DNA of 64,000 bases from Mesodorylaimus sp. YZB2_4. Taxonomy: Eukaryota; Nematoda; Enoplea; Dorylaimida; Dorylaimidae. The stretch is taken from the NCBI GenBank assembly GCA_030248295.1, contig JASANH010000966.1, forward strand, positions 124,001-188,000, in the 5' to 3' direction. A program made the position numbers and the translations under genes. This document shows positions 1 through 11,043 of this stretch, one piece after another (the first letter of the stretch is position 1; each line of letters opens with the position of its first letter). Below the pieces are notes generated by a model. It was not told the DNA's origin. It saw only the letters and a list, made by a program, of their open reading frames with translations, and did no database searches.

Positions 1-1489
1 CCAACTGAAGCAGAGCAAACGGCAACAATAAAGTCATAATTTCGTGGATTTCGTGGGTGGTCAAGAAAACCGAAATTTCTTCCCGCGATCCGAAATGTAC
101 CATATATATGTCAGGGCACGTCTTCTTTGAGTCCTTAACTAAAGGCTAAAGATTTTATACTTCACCATTTACTGGTTTTAAAATGTCCCAGCGTCTGTCA
201 ACAGTCGAGCATGTCCGCCATCTGACAGTCCCGCACTGTCAGCAGCAACGGTGCATCTAGCTTTGATGTGGGTGACAGGTCAGAATCTTTTGCAAGCATT
301 GATTAAATCCAATGTCCTTTATATTGACTTTCCAACACCAAGTTCAGAAGGCAATCATGTGGTAGCTTGGACGTGTCACAATCCATATGCGATATCTCGC
401 AGTGCCAAGTCTCTTGCAGACACAAGTCGGTGAGTAAAGTGTTGGCGAGGGACCAAATCTCATTGTCAACTCGCTGGCGCTGGCTCAACTCGAATAGTGT
501 GCATGGATTAGCAGCGCAGTAGAAGTGCTTGATTGCATGTCCTGATCAGTTCACTGGGGGGGGGGGGGGGATTTTAGTGCAGAATAACCAAAAATGGCCC
601 GTGTGGCCCCATTTTGAAAAGACAATGGACTGACGTGTTTCGTGAATATCGAGCTGTCCTCGAACATGTGATCGCGTGTCAAACAAATCAATCTGCAAAG
701 GGCACGGATCACGGCGGAAAAGTATACTAATTCCGATTTACGTAAACCTGATGGCTTTGTTTGTCTTGCTCTCGTGTGCCCTGGTTTGTTTATTTTGTGT
801 GTACGCCAATGCTTTGCGGCACTTTTGCAAACGACACAGGCAAACGGAACTAGCTCTCATAGCCAGGTCACACGTCCTACACCATTTCCTTCTCGCCAGC
901 CGGTCGCAAGGTTCCATTTGAGCATCCTTTATTTTCATAAACCAATAATCTGATTTCGAATAACCAACCGGTTCCTCAGATTTCACTTGAGTAGTTCATC
1001 ATGGCGAAAAATTGTCCCTTATCCACTCCTCTACTCTGTTCATACGAGTCCAACGGCGCTGCTGCGGCCGAAAAACAAGTACTGTATTCAACAGGGGTGT
1101 CGGCACGAGCGGTTGCCTGTCGGGCGCATGTGAAAAACTTGGAATGGCACATAGGTATAATAGGAATGGGCAATCGGGTGCCAGATGTGGGGTTTTCGTA
1201 TTGAACCAAAGGACGTGAATACTGGCTGGCCGCGACACTGGGCGTCGGATGGACGAATGACGGGCGACCAATGACAGCCACATTGGCATTCTTTCGGCTC
1301 CTCTCTTAACCAAACCCGTTTAAAAAGTCTCCGTGACAAGGCCGCTACTAGTGTTCGAGCGGAGTTCGGTCTTGGGACGGTTTTCTCGACTCTCCTGTCT
1401 TACCTATTTTATGAACCGAACTTCGCTTTGAGAACGTAAATCAGTTTTGGCAAGACCATTGCCTCACTTTTCTTTCTTGTAGCCACGTT
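1..1489. other. Upstream region, no gene recognised
   Basis: No reading frame here has the length, composition or splice structure of the real genes further on. The only distinct item is a run of 15 G at 556-570. The last few hundred bases presumably carry the promoter and 5' leader of the first carboxypeptidase gene, but I see no clear core promoter motif. Confidence 0.5.
556..570. repeat. Poly-G run (15 G)
   Basis: Uninterrupted run of 15 G in non-coding sequence. Homopolymer length is often unreliable in assemblies. Confidence 0.9.
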
Positions 1490-4400
1490 ATGCATCGTTT
1501 ATCCTCTGAACGGCGTCAAAGAGCGTCTGCGACTAAAAATGGTTCGCCACTATCCTTCCATTTTTCTCATCATACATGCCGGACGTTGGTCCTGATCTTT
1601 TGCGCTTTTTCGGTTTTGGCCGCTGATGCTGCGCCATTTCTGACAAAGAGTGGACACGATGTTGCTGGGTGAGTTGCGCTCAGTCTGGCAACCCGCTGTG
1701 TGTCTGCAGCAATCGCCTGTCTTGCAGGCCCTACCGAGTCCTCCGCATAACTCCGTCCGATGAAGACCAGCTGGCAGCTCTGGCCACTTTGTCCAAGAAT
1801 GCATCCGCCTATGACGTAAGTACGGGCTTTGTGTCTAGTGTCCGAGGTCACGTGCATGGTAGGCAGACAATGTTGGCAGGAACTCGAAGACCCGCACTCT
1901 ATGTTATCTTATCGTCAGAAGAATCACGCATTCTAGTTTTCACATGACAATTGCGGCACACAGAGGGTGAAATCCGTCAACAGTTATCGGCGATTCCTTT
2001 TTTCAGCTGGACTTCTGGCACAGTCCTTTACGAGTTAACGCATCAATCGACGTCATGGTTGGCCCAACCAAATTCGCCGATTTCCAACATTTCTTAGGCC
2101 GGCACTCTCTGCAGTACCGCCTCACAATACCAGATGTTCAAAAGTGAGTATGGGCACTTTTGCGCACGACAAACGCGAGAGTGGACCATTGATGGATGGG
2201 GCTCGGGGCATTTCACGGATTGTACATCTTTGTGGGCATTCACGCTTTGTCTTGGTTTTCGGAGTATGGAGCCTTAAAGGATGTCAAGCACACTTCGAGT
2301 CCATCCCTCAACACTCACTGAGGGTTTGGAAGATGAGACTCCTCCTGTGCTCTAGTTCGCACAGCATGCTCGCCTAACTTCGTCTGCATTATTACCAGTC
2401 TAGTTGACTCATGATAGATTCTATGCATCACAATCATGACTGCTGCGTAGATGGTTTTTTACACAGCCCGTGCACCGACCGCCATCGCCAGGGGGCTTTC
2501 GTTTCAGTTGAACTAACGAACGCAATGAAAGTCTTATTTCGTTCTGACACAACGCTTCCGGTTCTTTTTGGCACAACTGTCTTTTCAGTTTGTGCGCCAG
2601 AGCGCATTTTTACTAATTTTACCACCTTTGGCACAATAGGTAGTTACGTTGCCCGTATTCACGTGTCAACTGGGAATGCTGCCTTGAGGATATGAAAGAC
2701 AGGAAAATGTCTCTCTCGGTCAACTAGTGATTCACGCGGGTACCCATCCCCTAGTTAGCGTTCAGAGCAGCAGCAGTGCACGGAATAAGTGCTTCCTTGT
2801 AGGTGTTTGCCCGAACTAGGTCATAAACCTAATTGCAACCATTACAGTACACAAAGGGGTGTCCTGAGATGGTGGGCACTCCTTGCATGAGTGCATAGCT
2901 TAGGACGTCTAGTAGAACCGGTGGTTGGCGGCTGAGTACTTGGAAAGTATCATAGAAACTTTTGTTGAAGTTGATCCGAGCGAGTTGGTTCTTTCATGCA
3001 GGCTCATTGAAAGCAAACAATCGCTGAGGCAAAAAGGCAAATCTTTGAACGGTGCATCAGGAAACTTTTCGAGGCGGTTAAAAGACGATTCTGGTTCTCC
3101 ATTCAACGTCTACCGATACCATTCTTACCCCGAAGTAAGCCTTTCCGAGCAATTCGCCACTAAAGATCACGTTCCACTTTCACCACCTTTTCAGATCCAA
3201 CAATGGATGACCGACTTGGAAAAGCGTTATCCAAATTTAGCACGCGTTTTCACGATTGGTACGACTCACGAAGGCCGTCCTATTCAATTGCTCAAGGTCT
3301 TTTCACTGTCCTTATTGATTAATCAACAATTTGAAGGCCGTCTGACTGCTCGTGGTTCCGGTTTTAGGTCGGTTCGCCTGCTTCTGAGAGCACGTCGAAA
3401 CGAGCATTCTGGATAGACGGAGGTCCGTATATTTAATCAGGTCAGACAGTGGCCATAAACCAAACATGTGACTAACATAGCTGCCCTGCCCTTTCTAGGA
3501 ATACACGCCCGAGAATGGGTGGCCCACAGCACCGCCCTCTATTTCATAGATCAGGTACGTGCAAGCCCATTTCGGTGCACTACTTTCATTGAAACCTTAT
3601 CGAAGGGTAGCCCTAGATGCATGACACGGCACGTGCACACTTGTGTTCACGTTTGACGGATCATGTGGAGCACGTTATGGTTGAAGTATAGAGCATACAG
3701 CATTTGGGAAATCATATAGACAAGACCCCATGCAGCAAAGTCTGTACTGTCATCAATCAAAAATACATCATTGTGTTGCCTGCTGCCTAGCTAGCTGGTC
3801 AACAACTATTACACTGATCAAATCATCCGTCAGTACATGGACCAAATCGATTGGTACATTTTGCCCGTGGTCAATCCGGACGGCTATGAATATTCGAGGA
3901 GCAGCAATCATCCAAAGGTAGGCATCTGTTTCATCCCCATGGCCATTGTCAATCGAATCCTTACCAGCACCGAATCGGATTGGATTGGAGTGAATCCAAC
4001 CCAGTCCACTACGAACCTGAAGTGGCAAAACTTGCGCGCCTAGTACAATACGTGCATCGCAAGGTGACATAATCACTTTAGCAGCACCACACTCGCTTTA
4101 GCGAATTCAGCCAATCATATCATTCGTTATCTCGTTTTTGTTGTTTCATAGCCGAGACGAGATTGAAGAGTGGAGTTTTCGAATTTGACGAGTGTAATGC
4201 AAAGAAAATGCATGCTTTTTTGGACCTGCGTCTATCCAAGTCTAAGTTTTACAACACCACCAAAAGAAAGTACGGGGTGGAGACGCATCACACAAAAAAT
4301 CAAGCTGTCTTTCCAAGCCTGCAAATCCACTATGAGGAGGCCTTGCCCTCTTGGCCGTGAGTCGGAGGGGAAGGTGTTATTTTTAAGGTTTTTGGTAGCT

Positions 4401-5553
4401 TTGAAAGTCGAAGAAAACGAGGGTCAGAAAATGCTATTGCACTGACGCAATTTAAAATTTAAATCAAAAGTTTCTCTGATGACAGCAGACAAGCTCGAGT
4501 TACAAAAAATGTAACATAGGCAATTGAGCATCCTAGGTGCAGCCTAGGGTGACTCCAAAATCATACACCCTGGACCAGAATCGAAGCACTTTCAAATCAA
4601 CCCAACCCTGTGGTGAGGTTCCACTGCGTTGATATACTTATCTTTCCTTTTTGACATACTCTAGACCCGTTTATGGAGGAAGAACAGGTCACCAAATGCT
4701 TGCAAGTTTAGCAACAATCCTCACTGCTGCCAAGGGGTGGATTTGGTAAGAAATATTTGCAGCCCTCACGAAGCAACACACAAGTGACCCCCGTTTCAGA
4801 ACAGGAACTTCGATTTCCATTGGAATCAAGTGGGTGCAAGCAATGATCCGTGTGACGAAACATATGCCGGATCGTCTGCGTTTAGTGAACCGGGTATTGC
4901 ACCTCTTTCCACATTGGGGGCAGAAACGCATTGTGATTTCGTTTAGAAACGAGAGCAATCCGGGATTTCATTCTCTATCGCCCTGGTCGCTTCGATGGGT
5001 TCATCACGCTTCACTCGTACTCCCAAATTTGGATGTACCCTTGGGGCCATCAGCGCAATAGTTATCCCACCGATGTGAAAGATTTGGTAAGCGGCAATAA
5101 CAGCGAGGGAAGGACAGGTCGGAGGTCTTACGATGTTCTAGCAAGCCGTTGCCATCCAAGCCAAACGAGCATTGCAAACCAACTATGGCACCAAATATGT
5201 GGTTGGTACCGGGGCCGACACGCTTTGTAAGTTCAGAGTAGGAAGGAATACCAATTGAGTGTATAGAGCCCGTTTTAGATCCTGCATCTGGCGGTAGCGA
5301 CGATTGGGCCAAAGAGAGTGCAGCTATCAAATACGTGTACCTGGTAGAGCTGAGACCCGAGGAGCACATCTACGATGGGTTCATATTGGACGAAAGTCTG
5401 ATTGTGCCCACAGCCAGAGAGACATGGGATGGAATCAAGATAGTCGCCGATGCCATTTTGACAATGAACGGTATCAAGCCACTCAACCCACAACCACGTA
5501 AGTCAGGCGATGAAAGTCAGAGTGCAATTACTGAGGATGAAGCATCTGCATAG
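1490..5553 (+). CDS. Secreted M14A zinc carboxypeptidase (B-type pocket), gene 1
   Basis: Predicted secreted procarboxypeptidase that removes C-terminal residues from peptides. Exons: 1490-1668, 1728-1815, 2007-2143, 3002-3134, 3195-3296, 3368-3422, 3499-3554, 3795-3917, 4665-4745, 4800-4893, 4947-5086, 5142-5226, 5279 onward; phase closes throughout. Order: signal peptide with hydrophobic [14 protein letters not shown]14 activation propeptide (from [10 protein letters not shown] through [10 protein letters not shown]), then the catalytic domain. Catalytic residues seen: HAREW (zinc His and Glu), LWRKNRS (Arg127 type), NRNFDFHW (Asn144/Arg145 type), the later zinc His in TLHSYSQIW, Tyr in TLYPASG, and Glu in VELRPEE. 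GGSDDW places Asp at the position that is Ile in carboxypeptidase A and Asp in B, so basic-residue preference is inferred. Exon 13 either reads on to the stop at 5553 (515 aa) or splices from a strong gtaagt donor at 5498 to one of two ShKT exons. Confidence 0.93.
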
Positions 5554-5590
5554 ACTATGCTCTTTTTAATATTGTGCTGTAGTTTAGTAA

Positions 5591-5596
5591 AATAAA
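5591..5596 (+). terminator. AATAAA polyadenylation signal after the short form
   Basis: An AATAAA lies 38 bases after the 5553 stop, supporting a real 3' end for the form that ignores the 5498 donor. Confidence 0.5.
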
Positions 5597-6023
5597 CCAG
5601 CCAAAGGGAAGCTACGATTGCGCCTTGCCCTAGTGCTAAAGACATGCACAGTGATAGTACGTGATACTGGCGGGCGGGGTGCTACAGGCCCTATAGGTAT
5701 AGAACGCGCATACCATGCAGCAGTTTCTCGTGCTTTATGTGCATGCTAATAAGCTGGGGACTCACGTCATTGAGACTACTGCTCTCCATAGACGGTACTA
5801 GTAGCAGCCTTGACATGAAGGCATGCATCATCGTCAGGTTAGTTTTACCGAATCGCTCAAAGCATCTTTCGGCTGTAGGCGGGGTAACAAAAGTCTAACT
5901 GCGACCCGTTCTGTCTCTGCGGGATAACGCTGGTTTTCCCATCAGCTTAGCTAAACATGCTCATGCTGCAGTACGCTCATTTCATACCTGTGTATGTACC
6001 GTCTTGTCTTCTCTGATTTCAAG

Positions 6024-6175
6024 CACCACTTCCCAAGAACGCAGCCACCGAGCAATGCGTCGATCACGAAGCCCCTTGCCGGTGGTGGGCATCCTTTGGC
6101 GCCTGTACGCTTTGGGCCAACATGGACAAGCGATGTCCGAGGGCGTGCCGATTGTGCGATCCAGACATAGCCTAA
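6024..6175 (+). CDS. Alternative last exon of gene 1: single ShKT domain
   Basis: Open frame with six cysteines in ShKT spacing (QCVDHEAPC, a central Cys after SFGA, then RCPRACRLC) ending at TAA. It has no plausible start of its own. The acceptor ends in atttcaag, and joining at phase 1 to the donor at 5498 reads ...NPQPPLPKNAATEQC..., giving a 547-residue protein with the protease domain followed by ShKT. ShKT domains of this kind are common at the ends of secreted nematode enzymes, where they are small disulphide modules and not toxins. Splice use is inferred from phase and motif only. Confidence 0.75.
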
Positions 6176-6484
6176 TCCATCCGTGGTAAGTCCACGTGCT
6201 TACGCCTACTTGTATCTTTGCACAGTCAGGTTACCTGGTATGTCCACCAGGCCCACCTGCCCTTGTCAATGTGCTGACTGGCACTGTACTGTACTCCTCG
6301 AGGTTTGCCGCCCAGACTGCTGAGGGATCGCGGAAAGATGCAGTCTAACACTCGTTTCGCACAGTCATGCTAAGCGGGAAATCAGGTACTTGGTCTCATC
6401 TCCTTTCCCTTCGTCTCTGTTTGGGATGCAACTAACTAGCTAGACGGTAGGTTGCACTGCGCACAGTGTTGACGCACTTTTCAG

Positions 6485-7176
6485 AAACCACCACTGAAGT
6501 GCCAGACCCATCCGACCTGACTCCTGCAACCAACTCAGAATCCGAGGCTTCGACGACCACAACAGAAACCACGACGACTACTGAGACTACAGTTAGCTCT
6601 ACTGAATCCACGACCACTACGACCACACTAGAAACAACCACGATCTCTACTTCGACTGATGCAACTACTTCTCCCTCCACCGAAACAACCGCGACCACAC
6701 AAGCTGATACAACCACAGTTGACACAACAGAAGCTTCGTCCACCGAAACAACAACTGCGTCCAGTACAGCAACTACGACTACCACCGCTACTAGTACCGA
6801 CCCACCCGCAACATCCTCAAGCACAGATATACCTGACACTTCGACAACGACAACGCCAACACCAATAGCCACGACAAGAAAAAGGACCACAACCGCTAAA
6901 CTATCGTCAACCAAACCCCCTACCACAATCTTCTGGATCGACTTGTCAACCTTGCCTCCACCCCTGATTCCCACTTTTGCACCACTATGGACCCCGGATT
7001 CTGAGACCGAATCTGTAGATAATCCTCTTGTACCTATTTTGCCCGACACTGCAGCCACGTCGATTCAGTGTTTCGACAGGCGACAGGATTGTAACTTTTG
7101 GCGTCAATTGCACTTATGTAACACTGTCGTCGAATCTTGTTTGTATACATGCAAGCATTGCGACACCAGGGCCTAA
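6485..7176 (+). CDS. Alternative last exon of gene 1: Thr-rich stalk plus ShKT domain
   Basis: A 230-codon open frame of very high Thr/Ser content (TTTTETTTTTETT-like runs, roughly the first 125 codons), a proline-rich linker, and a C-terminal six-cysteine ShKT module (CFDRRQDC ... CLYTCKHC). The frame contains no ATG at all, so it cannot be a free-standing gene. A ttttcag acceptor precedes it and phase 1 fits the donor at 5498, reading ...NPQPQTTTEVP.... The product would be 727 residues: protease, heavily O-glycosylated mucin-like stalk, ShKT. The arrangement could extend or anchor the enzyme in a matrix (inference). Another unseen upstream exon could be the true partner. Confidence 0.7.
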
Positions 7177-8255
7177 ATCCAAGAGTCATACACTTGCTGT
7201 ATTAGAGTAGAACGTGTACTGTACATCCGTCTGCGGTTGGTTATGTGCAAAAATGGTTTCGGTTACAAACTGTTCTTATTGGGCGAAGGGTGCGGCTCAC
7301 TATCAGAACTGGCCCAGGTAAGCAAAAGAGGTGTGATATTCAAGGTCTTTCGTTACATAAGGCATGCGCAACAAACTTGCGACTGACTGAACTGTTCTAT
7401 TCATGATCTTCTTCCACGTTCCACATGACTTCAAACTGTAAAAAGCAGAAGAATACTGAACCCAGGAACACGATTGGAAGCGCAACACTTTCTATGTTTG
7501 GTCAAGACTTATTTGTTTGGAACATGCTTGTATAGAAACACCCGCGGCCGATCCTGATCACATTGTTTAGATGCAGCAGAGCATTCAGACCGCGCAAGGC
7601 GCATCAGCCTCCTCAAACATCTTTTCTGCGTAGGCACATTCTATTGTCCCCCTCCCCATCTTTGGTAATTTGATACAGTGCAGTGCAGCATCCGAATCTT
7701 GACTTTGGAAGATTCCTAATCACACGCTTTCATTTCTCTCGCGCCTACACTGTCCAGCTAATGCGTAGAGAGAGCAGACAGGCACGAAAATCGTATCGCT
7801 GACGCCTTTCAATTTGATTTCCTCGTTGTATAAATTTTCCATAAAGGCCTAGTAGCATATGATCTGACGGTGTACCTGCCACGCCCAAAGTAGCCTAGCT
7901 TTTTGGAAACTGGTAGCCAAAAAATTCCACTTTTGTCATTTGATGATGGGATAAGACGATGGTGTGAATTCATACTCTCGCCGAGCGTCGAGTTAAATTT
8001 GTACATGTACGCCTACAATGCACACCAGTTTTGTACATCGTCTCCTTGACTGTTCCGTTTCGTCTGCATTTTCGCTCATCGGCGCTCGTTCGGTGTCGGT
8101 TCGCTGGTCTTCGCTATTTATCGCCGACGGCGAGGGGAGTCGCTTAGTACTCGATAGCGAACACTGGCAGTCGAGCAGCGAGCACGGCCGCTATTCTCGA
8201 CACCAGTGGATTCTCAAGCTATACTTACTTTTTCTGGCACTAGCATCAAGTGGAC
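7177..8255. other. Intergenic region between the two carboxypeptidase genes
   Basis: About 1.1 kb without a supportable gene. It must contain the 3' end of gene 1 and the promoter of gene 2. I find no AATAAA close behind the 7176 stop and no clear core promoter. Confidence 0.5.
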
Positions 8256-11043
8256 ATGGCCATGTTGGGCAAAGGTCTCGGCCTATTGTTGACCGTAGTC
8301 ACCCTTTTTCCTTTCGCTCTATCCGCCCCGACCTCCGTCGACGACAAGAATGGCAAGACCTCGTACAGAGTGTACCGAATTTATCCTAATAGCAGTGTAG
8401 AATTCGATGCTTGCGTCGACATTTGGAAAAGCGCCTCTAAGTATCATGTAAGAGCGTGCCTGCTAGGAATGCTGGGCAATCGACGAAGGAGTCTTTCCTT
8501 GGTGCCCTATGCTTGCCGCTAGCTCTCTGCCTCTGCCCAACCTCTTAGCCTGCACCAATGTGACTTCTTCAAAGGCATACGATAGCACGTTTTAGCTCAA
8601 CTTCTGGAAAGACCCGAGTCGTATTGGTGCGCCAGTTGACATAATGGTCCCACCCAGCATGCTTACTGAATTCGAGAAAATAATGGCTGACCATAATTTG
8701 CACTACACTATTACTATTGGAGACGTCCAAAAGTAAGGTGGTATCTCTGTGACATGACTGGCTACTTCTTTCCTTAGTGCAAAAACTTGCTTTGACACAA
8801 TGATTCTACACGCACTTTTACTCTTTTCAAGGCTCATTGAAGAACGGGAACGCCAGCATCATGAACCAATCGATCCAAATTTCGGGAAAAAACTGCACGA
8901 CGACAGCGATGGCGGACCCTATTATGACTTTCATCACTATTACCCCTACGAGCACGTGCGTGCGCATGTTTTTCTTCCACTTTTACTTTCCTGTGCGACA
9001 AGAAATCAGAGCGGAGAATGTTTTATTGTCTTACTCTTTCAGATGCGCTTATATATGCGCGAAATCGAAAGAAAGTATCCAGATATGGCCAAAGTGTACA
9101 CAGTCGGTTTCACGCACGAGAATCGACCCATCGAAATGATCAAAGTAGGACTTGTGGCAATCAGCTCTCCCTCATCGCAACATATAATATCTCGTTATCG
9201 CTCAGATCGGATACCCGTTAAGCAAACGCGGCAAGAAGTCAGTCTGGATCGATGGTGGAATGTGAGTTTAGCAATTTACCCCCTCGATCACATCCTAACT
9301 TTTCCTCTTTGCAGACATGCACGCGAGTGGCCAGCATCGATTACCGCCATATATTTTATGCAACAGGTATGCTTGAGGGTCCTATGCAAACCATGTGACG
9401 TCAGGTGTCATAAATCAAGTACATTTGACAAATGACACTCTCATAAAAGAGACACCTTATGGATCGATGTGACGGAAGGTGGACGTGTTTATCTCTTGGC
9501 AAACTCGTTTGCTATGTCTTCTGTAATTACAGCAGCGCTCTCAGCGAAAAAATTTTTGAATACTTCTTTCACGTATTCAGGTGTGAAATATTTGGTTTGG
9601 GAGAATCCGAGCGAAACGGAAGCCACTTTTTCAGCTTGTCAGCAAATACAACAAGGATCCCCTCATCACTCAATACGTCAATGAACTGAATTTTTATATC
9701 GCCCCCTTGATCAACCCTGACGGCCACGAGTATTCAAGGAGCAGCACTGACCCAGCGGTACGTACTGACATGAATTTGGTATTGGGTGGTTTTATGGCCC
9801 CTGTCCTTCGCATGTGTGCTGGGCGAATCGTGGACGCACCTCCCTTTTATTCTATCAGATTGCCGACTCATGCACACTCTTTCTCTCTTGCCACTTTCTT
9901 ATGGCTGGCTTCCTCTCTTCAGATTCGCTTATGGAGAAAGAATCGTTCACCGAACACGATCGCATGCAGAGGTCGAAGCAAGTGCTGTATGGGCGTAAGT
10001 GCATGCAATTCCTGTTGTACATGCGAATCCTATTTTTAGCTTTCCTTTTCAGGTCGACCTAAACAGGAATTTCGACTTTCATTGGGGAGGTGAGTCTTGA
10101 TTTCAAAAACGTGTCACGCCCAGAAAAGATATTTATAGCATCTTGCCACAATAAAAAGTTTTAACGCTTTTATTTGACGCGTTATAGAAACTGGAGCCAG
10201 TACGGATCCATGCGAAGAGGTATATCAAGGATCGTCTGCGTTTAGCGAACCAGGTTCGTAGTGGCATTCTTGAGGCATCTTGTGGACACGTCATGCACTA
10301 GAAGGATGAGACGTTTGCATCATATCTGTATTTCAGAGGCAAAAGCTATCCGTGACTTTATTCTCAGTCACAAGAATGACATGCAAGTTGTAATCACCAT
10401 GCATACCTACTCCCAAATTTGGATACATCCATATGGCCATGTCAGAAATTCTTATCCGAGTGACGTAGACGATTTGGTAAGTCTACACGTTATCTTTTGG
10501 ATCATGAGCGTCAGTAGATACGAAAGGCACATGCGATTTCACTTGGTCACCTGTAGGGAAAGCTGTCATGCACACGCAACGACAGATAGACAGTGGAGCA
10601 AGTCTCACGATCAGGTATACTGTAGACTGACTTTCAGCATGACACGGGTCTCAAAGCCGCTGCCGCCTTGGAAAAACTATACGGAACCAAATACAAGGTC
10701 GGAAGTGGCGCTGACACTTTGTGTAAGCCAGAATTCTCCTCCCAAGTGCCTCAAAGATTTATGGTACAAATTTCCAGATCCCGCCTCGGGTGGTTCTGAT
10801 GACTGGTCCAAGGCGAAGGCCGGCATCAAATATGTTTACCTGCTGGAACTACGACCAGAAGACAGTGTGATCGACGGGTTTATCTTGGAGCCACGATATC
10901 TCTTACCCACAGCTCGCGAAACATGGGAAGGAGTGAAAGTGGTGATCAGTCAGGCGCTGACTCGGCTCGGCATCGAACCAGCGGGCACTGGCAATAGCAA
11001 ACAGTCGCAACCGTTTATTTCACGTACCAAGAACAGGGCATAA
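8256..11043 (+). CDS. Secreted M14A zinc carboxypeptidase (B-type pocket), gene 2
   Basis: Tandem paralogue of gene 1, 483 residues. Exons: 8256-8447, 8596-8732, 8832-8955, 9043-9144, 9206-9261, 9315-9366, 9635-9757, 9923-9994, 10053-10089, 10188-10253, 10337-10476, 10638-10722, 10778-11043. The start is the first ATG before a strong signal peptide (LGLLLTVVTLFPFALSA). Propeptide and catalytic domain follow, with [43 protein letters not shown] and LELRPED all intact, so it should be active with the same basic preference. It ends shortly after the catalytic domain and has no ShKT exon that I can find. Most intron positions match gene 1, but the first intron of gene 1 is absent, the VDL intron has moved, and there is an extra intron after NRNFDFHWG. 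Confidence 0.93.

Noticed and set aside
4163..4445. Two overlapping frames in a carboxypeptidase intron
   Set aside because: No resemblance to the family, and the exon needed by the catalytic domain lies at 4665-4745.
6432..7058. Val/Ser-rich 208-codon frame on the - strand
   Set aside because: Exact shadow of the Thr-rich exon; valine codons are complements of threonine codons.
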